From Desulfosarcina ovata subsp. ovata (lineage in GTDB: Bacteria > Desulfobacterota > Desulfobacteria > Desulfobacterales > Desulfosarcinaceae): a DNA stretch of 64,000 bases. The translations under genes were made by a program, and so were the position numbers. Positions 47,154 through 54,858 of the stretch are shown here, piece after piece (position 1 is the first letter of the stretch; the number at the start of each line of letters is the position of its first letter). Location of the stretch: positions 1,674,001-1,738,000 of the forward strand of contig NZ_AP021879.1 of the NCBI RefSeq assembly GCF_009689005.1, given 5' to 3'. The notes beneath the pieces were generated by a model. It was not told where the DNA came from. It did not search any database and worked only from the letters and a program-made list of their open reading frames with translations.

Positions 47154-47822
47154 CTACATGGGATGAAGATTGGCGAGAAAGTCGACCGCCAGATTTAAAT
47201 CGACGAAGCTATGGCCCAGTTCTTTGGCCTTGTCGCGGCAATCCGTGCAAATTTCCTTGAATTTTCTCATATCGCCCCTGGTGGCCACATAAATCTGTTC
47301 GATGGCTTCAGATTCAAAATCCTTGTATTCCAGGATGAAATCCTCGACTACGATGGGATACAGAATCAAGGTTTTCAATCGGCTGAGGATATCCGGATGC
47401 TGGCTGGTCAAATATGTCCTCACCTTTGGCAGTCCGGCCAAAACGATGGGCACGTGCGCGTCCATGATTCGTTTCAGGTAGGGCCAAACCCTTTTTTCGA
47501 TGTCATTGGCCTCGTCGATGATGATGTAATAATCGGTCAGATTGCGGATCAGCTTCAAATGATGGGGCGTGCGCCGATAAGTGGCCACCGCCTCGTAGTT
47601 CAACCCTTGAAGGATGGAGGCCAACATTTCATGCACATTGAAAAGCGACTCCACCCATACGCCTTGAAGTTTTTTGGGTTTGAGCAGTTCGAGGAAACGA
47701 GTTTTTCCGACACCATATTCGCCCTCGATCAATACGCTCTGTCCCCGGTAGATCCGGTTGTATACCGCGGATAGATAGGAGACCCGGCGCTTATCGTTTA
47801 TAAAACTTTGTTTTCGCTGCAT
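47154..47822 (-). CDS. AAA ATPase, TnsC/TniB-like transposition protein
   Basis: About 222 residues from ATG 47822 (the frame opens at a TTG further up). Walker A is GEYGVGKT (residues 34-41), Walker B IIIDEAND (about 101-107); VLAGLPKVRTYL looks like sensor 1. The small size and the position directly after a DDE transposase, overlapping its stop by 25 nt, are those of TniB, TnsC or IstB target-selection ATPases. It would form filaments on DNA and direct the transposase. Confidence 0.83.
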   Translation of the reverse strand: MQRKQSFINDKRRVSYLSAVYNRIYRGQSVLIEGEYGVGKTRFLELLKPKKLQGVWVESLFNVHEMLASILQGLNYEAVATYRRTPHHLKLIRNLTDYYIIIDEANDIEKRVWPYLKRIMDAHVPIVLAGLPKVRTYLTSQHPDILSRLKTLILYPIVVEDFILEYKDFESEAIEQIYVATRGDMRKFKEICTDCRDKAKELGHSFVDLNLAVDFLANLHPM

Positions 47823-49363
47823 GAGGCATACGGGGCCAAAGGGTTGTTTGACAATTGTCTTTCGCAATCCAAAATGAACGCATTGAAAAGCGCCTTGCCG
47901 GTGATGGTTTCAGGCTGGCGTAGTTTGATCGCGTAAGCGATATATCGTTTCCGGTGTTGCCGATAGATTGTTTGGGCGGCATCGAGGGTCAAACCCCGAA
48001 GATGGATGTCAATCAGTCGTGGCCTGTCCACCGCCATCTTTTTCTCCTGCAGAAAAGCGCTGATCAATTCAACCGCGTTGGGTTCGGTGCCTGCCTTTTT
48101 GACCGGCTTTTCGTAAGGTTCCCGGCGCAGCGCTTCACCCAGCAGGATACCGTTTTCCTTATGCTCGAAGATAAACAGCTTGTCGCCAAGATCGGAGATA
48201 TACACCTTGGTGCTCTTGTGGCGGCTGAAGTGTTGCGCGCCAACGGCCACATAGTAGGTCTGCTTTTTGAAAGTAATGATGCCTTTCGCCCCCACGGTGG
48301 CGTTGATCTTGTCATAGCCGTATTTGACGAAATGGCGTACGTCATCCGCACTGAACGTTATCCACTCGTATTGGGCAAGACCGTCGTCAAACTTCTCCTT
48401 GGGCACCCAGGCCGATGTTTTACCGTTCACAGAATAATAGTGCTTTTGCTCATTGTGCTGCCGGCGATAGGCTTCGAGTAAACCACTCTGGCGCAGCGTT
48501 GCAAGATCGATGTCGAGATAGGTGATGGTAATTTTTCCTTTTTTGCCCTTTTTGTAGATATAGCCCGGTTCTGTCTTAACGATGCGGTCTTCAAAGTGCT
48601 TGATGATCCGCATTTCAAAATGATGGATGCTGCGATGGGATGATTCCAGATGTGCTTTGTCCTTGGGCGCATGGATGCGTGAGAAGTTTGGTTGCAGATA
48701 AAATCCGCCTGGCAATGAAAATTTGATGTTCAGTTCGTTGATGGGGCGTTTCAGGTTGACAAAACCCTTTGCATTGTCCGGTCTCAGCCGTATCTTTTTT
48801 TGCGGAAAGGGGGTGCTCACCAAAAATTTCTCGAACAGGTCCACCGAATTTAGACTGCTTTCGGAAAAATAGGCGTCAAGCACAAGCATGTTGCGCGATC
48901 CGGTGTCAAAAAACTCGATCACCTGGGGCTTGGCCCAAACGCCGTCGTCCGATCGAATCTTGAAATAGCGAAACCTGCATCCGTCCATTTGAATCAAATC
49001 GAAGACCGGTTCGTCCTTAAAGCAGACGCTGGGATCGTTCTTTTCCTCGAAGTCTGGTTTTTCCAAATAGACCTTGAGGTTGGCTTGCCTGGCAAAACGC
49101 CTTAAAGCGCTAAGTGAGATGCTACGTTCGAACTCTTGTTCGAGCCAGGCGTGGTAATTTTTGATGGTTCGTCCATGGCGGGTGATAAATACAAAACGAT
49201 CGTCCGATGGATCGCTGGAAGCCTTGACCATCTCGATGAAGCGGTTTTGGATTTTTTCGGTCAAGACCCGGCGCCGGCCGCTGCACTTTCTGCCTTCCAT
49301 GATGCCTTGGCCGGCAAGCAGCAGCGGTTTGGGAATGACGCCGGTCTTACGGTATTGATCCAT
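47798..49363 (-). pseudogene. TnsB/TniA-like DDE transposase, 3' part (interrupted by an IS)
   Basis: The remaining 521 residues hold the whole retroviral-integrase-type core: Asp in LIQMDGCRF (127), Asp in LRPDNAKGF (196) and Glu in KAHLESSHR (240), then the beta-barrel and C-terminal regions. A basic HTH-like N-terminal part precedes the core (RRVLTEKIQNRFIEMV, SLSALRRFARQANLKV). The ATG at 49363 is internal: splicing out the IS and one 8-bp duplication joins this frame through one Tyr codon to 37 upstream residues (51079-51189), giving a 559-residue protein. It lacks its native start and ribosome site, so it is probably inactive or poorly expressed. Confidence 0.83.
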
Positions 49364-49551
49364 GTAATATTTTTCGAGCTGTGCGGACGGCGGTGGACCC
49401 CAAAGGTTACAATGCCAAGCCTATATATGGTGCAAAGGGCTCTAAACAAAAATAACTCGTTGAAAATATGTCAGAATTAACTGGACAGATATAAAGATAT
49501 ATGCGATGTTTTGGTAGATTACTATCTCAAATTTCGAGACGGAGGCTACCA

Positions 49552-49776
49552 ATGAGCAAATACAAAATCGAAGTTATGGTTAACTTGGTTGAATGTGATG
49601 AGGAAGCGGACGATAAGCCCATTGAACTGGAAGATGGATGTTATCAATACACCATAAACGCTGATGCCGGTGAAAATATAGACGACTGCGAAATAGCAGT
49701 TTTAAATACGGCATACCCTGCAATAAGAGACGCCATAGCACGACACATGGAAAAGGTGTCTAAAAAAAAGTCCTGA
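49552..49776 (+). CDS. IS ORF1, N-terminal part of the transposase
   Basis: Seventy-four residues (MSKYKIEVMVNLVECDEEADDKPIELEDGC...), ATG with a strong CGGAGG site. It ends ...EKVSKKKS at an A8G run. The next frame (-1) is open through the run and continues into ORF2, so ORF1 is probably the start of a fused transposase of about 499 residues made by ribosomal slippage. Confidence 0.7.
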   Translation: MSKYKIEVMVNLVECDEEADDKPIELEDGCYQYTINADAGENIDDCEIAVLNTAYPAIRDAIARHMEKVSKKKS

Positions 49777-51050
49777 TTTTCAGTGGGGCTAATCAAATTG
49801 GGGTAAATGAACGCCCATATCTGGTGGATGGCGCCGTGGGGCGTTTTGCGTTTGAAACCCACTTCGCATTTGATAAAAATGGCGTTCGGTTTGACAGTAG
49901 TCAGTCTATATTTGCCCCATTAGGACCGAATCAGTTTTATTTGACCACGGGCTTTAAGGAACGGGCCATGATAATGGGTAATACGGAAGGATCCTTTCGG
50001 AAAACATCAAAATGGCTCAACTTCATACGGCACCAAATAGAAGGCGGTACGCCACATCGCACGTTGCATGATCAGACCCAGAAAGAAGGTAGGGAATTGA
50101 TCGACCATTTAAAGCAAAAGGCCGATGATTTGAATCATGGCAACTTCAGCGCTGACGGATGTTGTTTCAACCCAGATATTCCCAGGGGTGGAGAACCGAT
50201 ATCAATTCCCATGGCTGAAGTTCAAAAGGCCCTTTCTAAAGGATCTTTCGACTATAATCCGATTGAATTGTTGAATAATCCCGTCATTTACGAAGAACCC
50301 AGTCAAACGGTCAACATAAGCATAGACGACGTAACCCCCAAAAGGCAAAAGGATACACGAGAAAGCCCACAAGTCACGGAGCATAAGCGAAAATATGTAC
50401 ATGATACCGTATGCCACATTGAACATGGAGGCCTAAAATACGTATTGGCCGCTGATGGCACCAAATCATGCTTGTGGTTGCTAATCGCATTTCTTTTGTC
50501 GAATTCTCTATTCGGCAAACGTCTTCAGATTTTTACCGACGGCCATAAGGCGCTAAATGATGCCATCGTCAAGCAATTTGGGTGGCACAAGAATATGCAA
50601 ATTGTTCTTGATTGGTTTCATCTATGCAAGAAGTTCAAAGAAGAATTGAGCATGGGGATGAAAGGCAGAAAGCTCAGAAATGAAACGCTTCGCGCGGTTA
50701 TGCCGTTATTATGGCACGGTCTTACAAACAAAGCCATCTCATATCTTGAAAACATCCCGGCATCCGAAATTAAGGATGATAATCATATTCAAAAGCTCAT
50801 TGACTATTTGGGCCGGAATATATCCTCCATTCCCAACTATGATATGCGCAAACGGCTAAATCTTCGGAACTCGAGTAATGTGGGTGAAAAGATGAACGAC
50901 CTCGTTGTTTCAAATCGCCAAAAGAAGAATGGAATGAGTTGGGCGAAGAAAGGATCCCTCAATCTGGCTATCATCACAACTTTGAAAATTAACGATGAAT
51001 ATCACAATTGGTTCAGAAATAAGGAAGTAAAATTTAGCTTAGCGGCTTGA
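49764..51050 (+). CDS. IS ORF2, DDE transposase (ISKra4-like, tentative)
   Basis: The open frame begins just after a stop at 49761 and overlaps the end of ORF1; the only conventional start is a GTG at 49824. Motifs include a first acidic region LAADGTKS, IFTDGHKALNDAIV, IVLDWFHLCKKFKEE and NVGEKMNDLVVSNRQKKNGMSWAKKGSLNL, resembling the D-WFH and G-x-E-x-R-x-K-x-GM-x-W regions of ISKra4-type transposases. It appears intact. Family identity is not certain; ISLre2-like is the alternative. Confidence 0.75.
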   Translation, partial: KKVLIFSGANQIGVNERPYLVDGAVGRFAFETHFAFDKNGVRFDSSQSIFAPLGPNQFYLTTGFKERAMIMGNTEGSFRKTSKWLNFIRHQIEGGTPHRTLHDQTQKEGRELIDHLKQKADDLNHGNFSADGCCFNPDIPRGGEPISIPMAEVQKALSKGSFDYNPIELLNNPVIYEEPSQTVNISIDDVTPKRQKDTRESPQVTEHKRKYVHDTVCHIEHGGLKYVLAADGTKSCLWLLIAFLLSNSLFGKRLQIFTDGHKALNDAIVKQFGWHKNMQIVLDWFHLCKKFKEELSMGMKGRKLRNETLRAVMPLLWHGLTNKAISYLENIPASEIKDDNHIQKLIDYLGRNISSIPNYDMRKRLNLRNSSNVGEKMNDLVVSNRQKKNGMSWAKKGSLNLAIITTLKINDEYHNWFRNKEVKFSLAA

Positions 51051-51078
51051 CCATTTAAGATATCGTCCGCACAGCTCG

Positions 51079-51189
51079 ATATTTTTTGGCCCTGCGTTTG
51101 GCGCTGCCGGTTTTGTCCATGATCTTTTTGTGCAGCAAGATCAGGAAACGGTCGTCCATGGGCAGTTGTTCAAAGTCTTTGTCTTTCAT
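51079..51189 (-). pseudogene. TnsB/TniA-like transposase, 5' part
   Basis: The native start of the transposon transposase: ATG 51189 then KDKDFEQLPMDDRFLILL, ending AKKY at the IS target duplication (37 codons). It overlaps the end of the upstream 191-residue gene by 20 nt. The frame fits exactly onto the 3' part when the IS and one duplication copy are removed. Confidence 0.82.
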
Positions 51190-51745
51190 GACGAATGATT
51201 TTCTCTTTCATCACTTTCAGCCAGAATAAGGCCGCTTGTCTGGATGTCGTTTGCCAATCATCGTTTTGCGCCGACCGAATCTGTTCCAGCATGGCCATCA
51301 CGGCCGTTTTATAGTCTGCGCTGATGATATCGACCACAGACGCATTCTTTTTTTTGACATGCTTGGCCTTTAGGGTTTGATGGGCGTACTTTCTAATATT
51401 CTTAGCCGTGAGCGCCATGCCGGATGCGATAAATGCACGCCAGATCTTGCGTTGATCCTCTTTTGTAAAACGCGTTAGAATCCTGGCCTGGTATTCATTC
51501 TCCGGAAGGATGCCGTCGCCAATTGGAGACAAATTGTCGATGACATTGGCGGCCTTAATCAGACGATATGCCTGGGATCGGGCCATATCCCACCGGTCCT
51601 TGACATAGCCTTCAAACGAATCGAACAGCAAATCTCGAAACAATTGATCGTCTCGAATCTGCTTTAATGCCTTACCGGTTTGGTGAAAATGGTGTTGATT
51701 GGCAGCGATGATCTCCTCCAATTGGGTGAGTCGGTTGTTGGCCAT
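51170..51745 (-). CDS. Transposon accessory protein, HTH-like
   Basis: A 191-residue protein. Residues about 20-120 (QTGKALKQIRDDQLFRDLLFDSFEGYVKDRWDMARSQAYRLIKAANVIDNLSPIG, then PENEYQARILTRFTKEDQRKIWRAFIASG) resemble DUF3102/ParB-like DNA-binding proteins found on mobile elements. The C-terminus is lysine-rich. It lies 4 nt after the CHC2 gene and overlaps the transposase start, so it is part of the same operon. It may play the target-recognition part that TniQ plays in Tn7-like systems (speculative). Confidence 0.6.
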   Translation of the reverse strand: MANNRLTQLEEIIAANQHHFHQTGKALKQIRDDQLFRDLLFDSFEGYVKDRWDMARSQAYRLIKAANVIDNLSPIGDGILPENEYQARILTRFTKEDQRKIWRAFIASGMALTAKNIRKYAHQTLKAKHVKKKNASVVDIISADYKTAVMAMLEQIRSAQNDDWQTTSRQAALFWLKVMKEKIIRHERQRL

Positions 51746-51749
51746 CTGT

Positions 51750-52115
51750 TCACCCGATGCTCATCCGTTTCCCGATATCGCCAAGCAGTTGATTCAATTC
51801 CAACCGTTGGTCCGTTAAAGGATCCGGTCTGTTTGGTACAAGGGTTTGCAAATATTTGACACTGTCAACGAATCCAAGGCCTTTCACGGTCATGACCAAA
51901 TCAATCGGGTTGAAGTTTTTCTCGCAAAGAAAGCACCTGGCGAGATTGGTCTTGGGGTTGGTCGCGGTTTGAAATTCATTGCATAGCGGGCATAGAAAAC
52001 GAAAAATGCCTTCGATCACTTTAGATGGGATATGAAGCTGTTCTTTGATCAGCCAGTCAACCGGGATCCGATTGCGCAGTTGAAACAGTTCTCCCCCTGT
52101 AAACCGTCGTCTCAT
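51750..52115 (-). CDS. Primase-type CHC2-like zinc-finger protein
   Basis: A 121-residue protein from ATG 52115, which has a textbook AAGGAGG site 8 nt upstream (the frame opens at 52172). RFLCPLCNEFQTATNPKTNLARCFLCEKNFNPIDLVMTVKGLGFVDSVKYLQTL closely follows the DnaG N-terminal zinc-ribbon layout, with Cys replacing the usual His in the first pair. No TOPRIM or polymerase domain follows. In DnaG this module reads single-stranded template DNA. Its place in a transposon operon is unusual. Confidence 0.75.
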   Translation of the reverse strand: MRRRFTGGELFQLRNRIPVDWLIKEQLHIPSKVIEGIFRFLCPLCNEFQTATNPKTNLARCFLCEKNFNPIDLVMTVKGLGFVDSVKYLQTLVPNRPDPLTDQRLELNQLLGDIGKRMSIG

Positions 52116-52158
52116 GATATTGGCCTCCTTATCTGCGTAAAAAATCCTGAAAAAGATT

Positions 52159-52548
52159 TCATCCATAACCACGGCGTGGAAAATGGCTCACAATTTCACC
52201 CGGCCGACCGCAAAAATGGCAGCGGCATCGAAAACCGAGGCGAAAAGGTACCGAAATTTCGATCTGTGGTGGCAACATAACCCGTTTAAAAGGGCTTGTT
52301 GAAGTATGATCATCCATGTTTTTTCTACGTGGATCGATTTCACGATGCCGACGACGGTTTTCGGCAAGACGGTGGGCTTTTTTACCTTTATCGGTTTTAC
52401 GGTAGCGTCGCTGCGCTTTTCGACGGGACTGGAGACGACCGGCGATGCGGCATGCATCGCAACAATAAGCATGCCCACGAAAGCAGCACCGGCACACACA
52501 AAAAACGGTGTTGCACCAACGACAGGATATTTGGATCAGCTTTACCAT
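52159..52548 (-). CDS. Cys-rich basic protein of the transposon
   Basis: A 129-residue protein. Residues 8-32 have nine Cys in CxxC/CxC spacing (CRWCNTVFCVCRCCF, YCCDAC); then a strongly basic helix (RRKAQRRYRKTDKGKKAHRLAENRRRHRE); then a C-terminal CRCHFCG knuckle. It looks like a zinc-binding nucleic-acid-binding protein. First gene of the transposon operon, 43 nt before the CHC2 gene. I do not know a characterised relative. Confidence 0.62.
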   Translation of the reverse strand: MVKLIQISCRWCNTVFCVCRCCFRGHAYCCDACRIAGRLQSRRKAQRRYRKTDKGKKAHRLAENRRRHREIDPRRKNMDDHTSTSPFKRVMLPPQIEISVPFRLGFRCRCHFCGRPGEIVSHFPRRGYG

Positions 52549-52621
52549 CCGGCCTTGAAAGTGGCCGGAGTTTAAAGTAATTTACTTAATGAACATCCGG
52601 CCTTGATACGGAGTTCACCCT

Positions 52622-52652
52622 GAAAGCCCGGAAGTGATGGTTCCGGGCTTTC
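52622..52652. terminator. Perfect 12-bp hairpin in the transposon right end
   Basis: GAAAGCCCGGAA and TTCCGGGCTTTC flank a 7-nt loop, followed by TCCTCATTTT on the plus strand. It would stop transcription entering the element from outside or act in both directions. Confidence 0.65.
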
Positions 52653-52837
52653 TCCTCATTTTCTTGGACCATGACAATACCCACTTTACAACCTACAAAA
52701 ACTTTTTGGTAAAAACGATTGCCGGCGGGAGCTATTGCGGCGGGGTAGCGTGGTAGGTTTATTGATTTTTGGGGCGGGGTCTCGCTGCGGGATAGTAGAA
52801 CCAACCGTTACACTTTTGCCGCATAGGCGGGGTAGGC

Positions 52838-52861
52838 CGTTACACTATTTTTGCCTTAGCA
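52838..52861 (-). repeat. Right terminal inverted repeat of the transposon
   Basis: Inverted copy of the left end, 24 of 24 nt, ending ...GCCTTAGCA on the plus strand. Immediately outside, the DNA reads in frame into the integrase gene. Confidence 0.9.
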
Positions 52862-53860
52862 TCCGCCAAAAAGCTGCTGGATAGAAGGGAGGGAGACATC
52901 GCAGCGGGCAAAGTGCCAGGCATCAATTTCGAGAAAGTGATCTTTGACAACTTGGCCGAAGGCCTTTTGCATGACTACCGCATCAACCAGCGGAAATCAC
53001 TCATCCGAGCGGAACGTAGTGTGGGCCACCTAAAACGCTTTTTCGAGGGTGAATCGGTTCCGAAAATAACCTCTCCAAGGATTAGCCAATATATTGAGAC
53101 TCGTTTGGTAGAAGGAGCAAAAAATGCCAGTATTAACAGGGAACTTTCCGCGTTGAAAAGAATGCTGAACCTCGGTGCACAGCAGACCCCACCAATAGTT
53201 GACAGGGTCCCTCACATTCCGATGCTGAAGGAAAACAATATCCGAAAGGGCTTTTTTGAACACGAAGAGTTTGTTGCACTCAGGAACAATCTGCCAGACT
53301 ATCTCAGAGGTTTTGTAACGTTTGCATATAAGGTCGGCTGGCGATTTTCCGAAATTACCAATTTAACGTGGAATAATGTGGATCGTCCACAAGGCATCGT
53401 TCGTCTTGAGACAGGCGAAACTAAAAACGATGAAGCTCGTACCGTTTTTCTTGATGATGAATTAAAAATAATTTTCGATCAACAGTGGCAGGATCGCAAA
53501 AAACATATGGCCTTTTCCCCATTTGTATTCCCCAATCGTAAGGGTACTGGTCAAATCAAGGATATCAGAGGTGCTTGGTTTAAAGCTTGTAAAGATGGTG
53601 CTATTGGTCGAAAGCTTTTTCACGATTTTCGGCGAACTGCTGTTCGCAACATGGTGCGATCTGGAACCCCAGAACGCGTTGCGATGATGGTTTCTGGCCA
53701 CAAAACGAGAGCTGTTTTTGATCGATATAACATCGTCAACGATGCCGACCTGAAAGCGGCTGCTCAGCGGCAACAAAAATATCTCGAAAAATTCGCGGGC
53801 ACAGTTTCGGGCACAGTGGCGGATTTTAAACAAAAAAAGGAGTCAGCCGGTGACAGCTAA
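52862..53860 (+). CDS. Tyrosine recombinase (integrase) truncated at its 5' end by the transposon
   Basis: The frame reads from the transposon edge as ASAKKLLDRREGDIAAGK, the end of an arm-binding domain (AKKLL-x2-R-x-G-x-I-A-x-G-K pattern), then core-binding and catalytic domains. Catalytic residues are all present: Arg in GWRFSEITNLTW, Lys in GETKNDEAR, HDFRR, GHKTR and Tyr in FDRYNI. The only conventional start left is GTG 52913. The gene ends 14 nt from tRNA-Leu, the classic place for an integrase beside its attachment site. Without the arm-binding domain it is probably impaired. Confidence 0.83.
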   Translation, partial: SAKKLLDRREGDIAAGKVPGINFEKVIFDNLAEGLLHDYRINQRKSLIRAERSVGHLKRFFEGESVPKITSPRISQYIETRLVEGAKNASINRELSALKRMLNLGAQQTPPIVDRVPHIPMLKENNIRKGFFEHEEFVALRNNLPDYLRGFVTFAYKVGWRFSEITNLTWNNVDRPQGIVRLETGETKNDEARTVFLDDELKIIFDQQWQDRKKHMAFSPFVFPNRKGTGQIKDIRGAWFKACKDGAIGRKLFHDFRRTAVRNMVRSGTPERVAMMVSGHKTRAVFDRYNIVNDADLKAAAQRQQKYLEKFAGTVSGTVADFKQKKESAGDS

Positions 53861-53872
53861 CTCCTTGTTTTT
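53837..53872 (+). terminator. Terminator overlapping the integrase 3' end
   Basis: AAGGAGTCAGC pairs with GCTAACTCCTT (one mismatch, 8-nt loop), followed by GTTTTT and preceded by an A7 run. It can serve both the integrase and, in the other direction, tRNA-Leu. Confidence 0.8.
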
Positions 53873-53874
53873 AC

Positions 53875-53962
53875 TGGTGCCCGGGGCCGGAATCGAACCG
53901 GCACGAAACTAAGTTTCGAGGGATTTTAAGTCCCTTGCGTCTACCTATTCCGCCACCCGGGC
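53875..53962 (-). tRNA. tRNA-Leu (UAA)
   Basis: 88 nt with encoded CCA. The acceptor stem GCCCGGG/CCCGGGC, anticodon stem AGGGA/TCCCT with loop CTTAAAA (anticodon TAA), long variable arm CGAAAC-TTA-GTTTCG and T-arm GCCGG-TTCGATT-CCGGC form a complete type II cloverleaf. It borders an integrase, so its 3' end is the likely island attachment site. Confidence 0.97.
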
Positions 53963-54068
53963 AAGCCGTTACTTTTTTATCTTTGGAAGATCCAATGGAT
54001 GTTTCACGGTTGTGGGGCAGCTATTAACGGGAATCCGGCAAAATGTCAAGTAAATCGGCAGGCTTCCT

Positions 54069-54764
54069 CTATACTCGCGGCATTTCAGAAAGACGCATGA
54101 AATCGACCACGCCGTGACAACGGCAGGCTGTGGCGATCATCAGGGGCCGTCGGTGGTTCCGCTCGGCGATATCCAACGCATGAATCATATCGGCCGGGAG
54201 AAGTCCCCCGACACCGGGCTGCAGTTGGTGGCTGCGCAGGACGATGGGCAGCACGTCATCGAATTCAAGACCGGCCAGCAACCTGAACAGGTCCATGGGT
54301 CTGGGCTTTCCTGTATGGGTGCAGCGCTCCTTTGGTTCGGGGCAGTTGTCCGGACAGATGAAATCGGCATGACTGACAAACACCTGGCCCGGTTTTCCGG
54401 GCATGGCATGGGGCATTCGGGCAAGCCAGTGGTCGGGGATGGCCATCGGTTGGATGTCGTATCGAGACCTTAATTTCAGTGACATCCACTCGGCCGCCAC
54501 ATGAACCGGAATCGCCGGCACGATCCGATCCACGGCAGCCGCCTCGGTTAACATGCGTCCCAGCCAATCGATACCGTCTCCGAGAACCGTTGTGACGCCT
54601 TCAAGGCGATCGGTCGGCGTCACCGTGTCCACCACCGTGATGCTGGCACCAGGGATGTGCCGGCGGATCCGCGATACGGCGATCTGCCCGAAGTGCCCCG
54701 CCCCGATAATCCAGAAACGCCGCGGGGATTCGATTCCGTCCCTTTGATCCTTGTTATTATTCAT
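54069..54764 (-). CDS. Rossmann-fold NAD(P)-binding protein (TrkA-N-like)
   Basis: A 231-residue protein. RRFWIIGAGHFGQIAVSRIRRHIPGASITVVDT is a GxGxxG nucleotide-binding loop as in TrkA-N/potassium-channel RCK domains. A cysteine cluster CPDNCPEPKERC near residue 137 is unusual for that family and may bind metal. No membrane segment. It is divergent from maf. Function unknown; potassium sensing is only a family-level possibility. Confidence 0.7.
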   Translation of the reverse strand: MNNNKDQRDGIESPRRFWIIGAGHFGQIAVSRIRRHIPGASITVVDTVTPTDRLEGVTTVLGDGIDWLGRMLTEAAAVDRIVPAIPVHVAAEWMSLKLRSRYDIQPMAIPDHWLARMPHAMPGKPGQVFVSHADFICPDNCPEPKERCTHTGKPRPMDLFRLLAGLEFDDVLPIVLRSHQLQPGVGGLLPADMIHALDIAERNHRRPLMIATACRCHGVVDFMRLSEMPRV

Positions 54765-54858
54765 GGCTTTTGGTAAAAATTGATGACTTTGGAAAAATCA
54801 ATCGTCCGCGCTGGCTTTGATCAGTTAAAATCGCGGACAACAAATGCGAAACCGTTGA

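Larger units (their letters stand above)
49375..51078 (+). mobile_element. 1,704-bp insertion sequence (ISKra4-like, tentative) inside the transposase gene
   Basis: Perfect 15-bp inverted ends CGAGCTGTGCGGACG (49375-49389) and its complement (51064-51078), flanked by an 8-bp direct repeat ATATTTTT (49367-49374 and 51079-51086). Two overlapping plus-strand frames encode the transposase. The clean duplication shows a simple insertion that postdates the host transposon. Family call rests on the transposase only. Confidence 0.9.
46842..52861. mobile_element. TnsB/TnsC-like transposon with CHC2 zinc-finger gene, TG...CA ends
   Basis: A 6,020-bp element bounded by perfect 24-bp inverted repeats (46842-46865 and 52838-52861) starting TGCTAAGGCAAAAATAG. 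It encodes, all on the minus strand, a Cys-rich protein, a CHC2 zinc-finger protein, an HTH-like protein, a DDE transposase and an AAA ATPase. Removing the nested IS and one copy of its duplication gives 4,308 bp. Sub-terminal copies of the end motif occur at both ends. TG/CA ends, internal repeats and a TnsB-TnsC pair are typical of the Mu/Tn7/Tn5053 group. The 5-bp flanks (TCGTT and TCCGC) do not match, so no target duplication is visible. It carries no obvious cargo. Confidence 0.85.
52549..52861. other. Non-coding right end of the transposon
   Basis: No gene. Contains a 12-bp hairpin (52622-52652), three GGCGGGGT repeats (at 52739, 52773 and 52826), and two copies of the end motif: the terminal one and GCGGCAAAAGTGTAACGG (complement, about 52804-52822) 33 nt further in. 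These look like transposase-binding sites plus the operon promoter region. Confidence 0.6.

Noticed and set aside
51064..51078. The 15-bp inverted repeat as part of the larger transposon's own structure
   Set aside because: The 8-bp flanking duplication and the exact frame restoration show that it is the end of the nested IS.
53875..53962. Direct repeat of the tRNA-Leu 3' end as an attL/attR pair
   Set aside because: I found no copy longer than about 6 nt elsewhere in the window; the other end of the island may lie outside or be lost.
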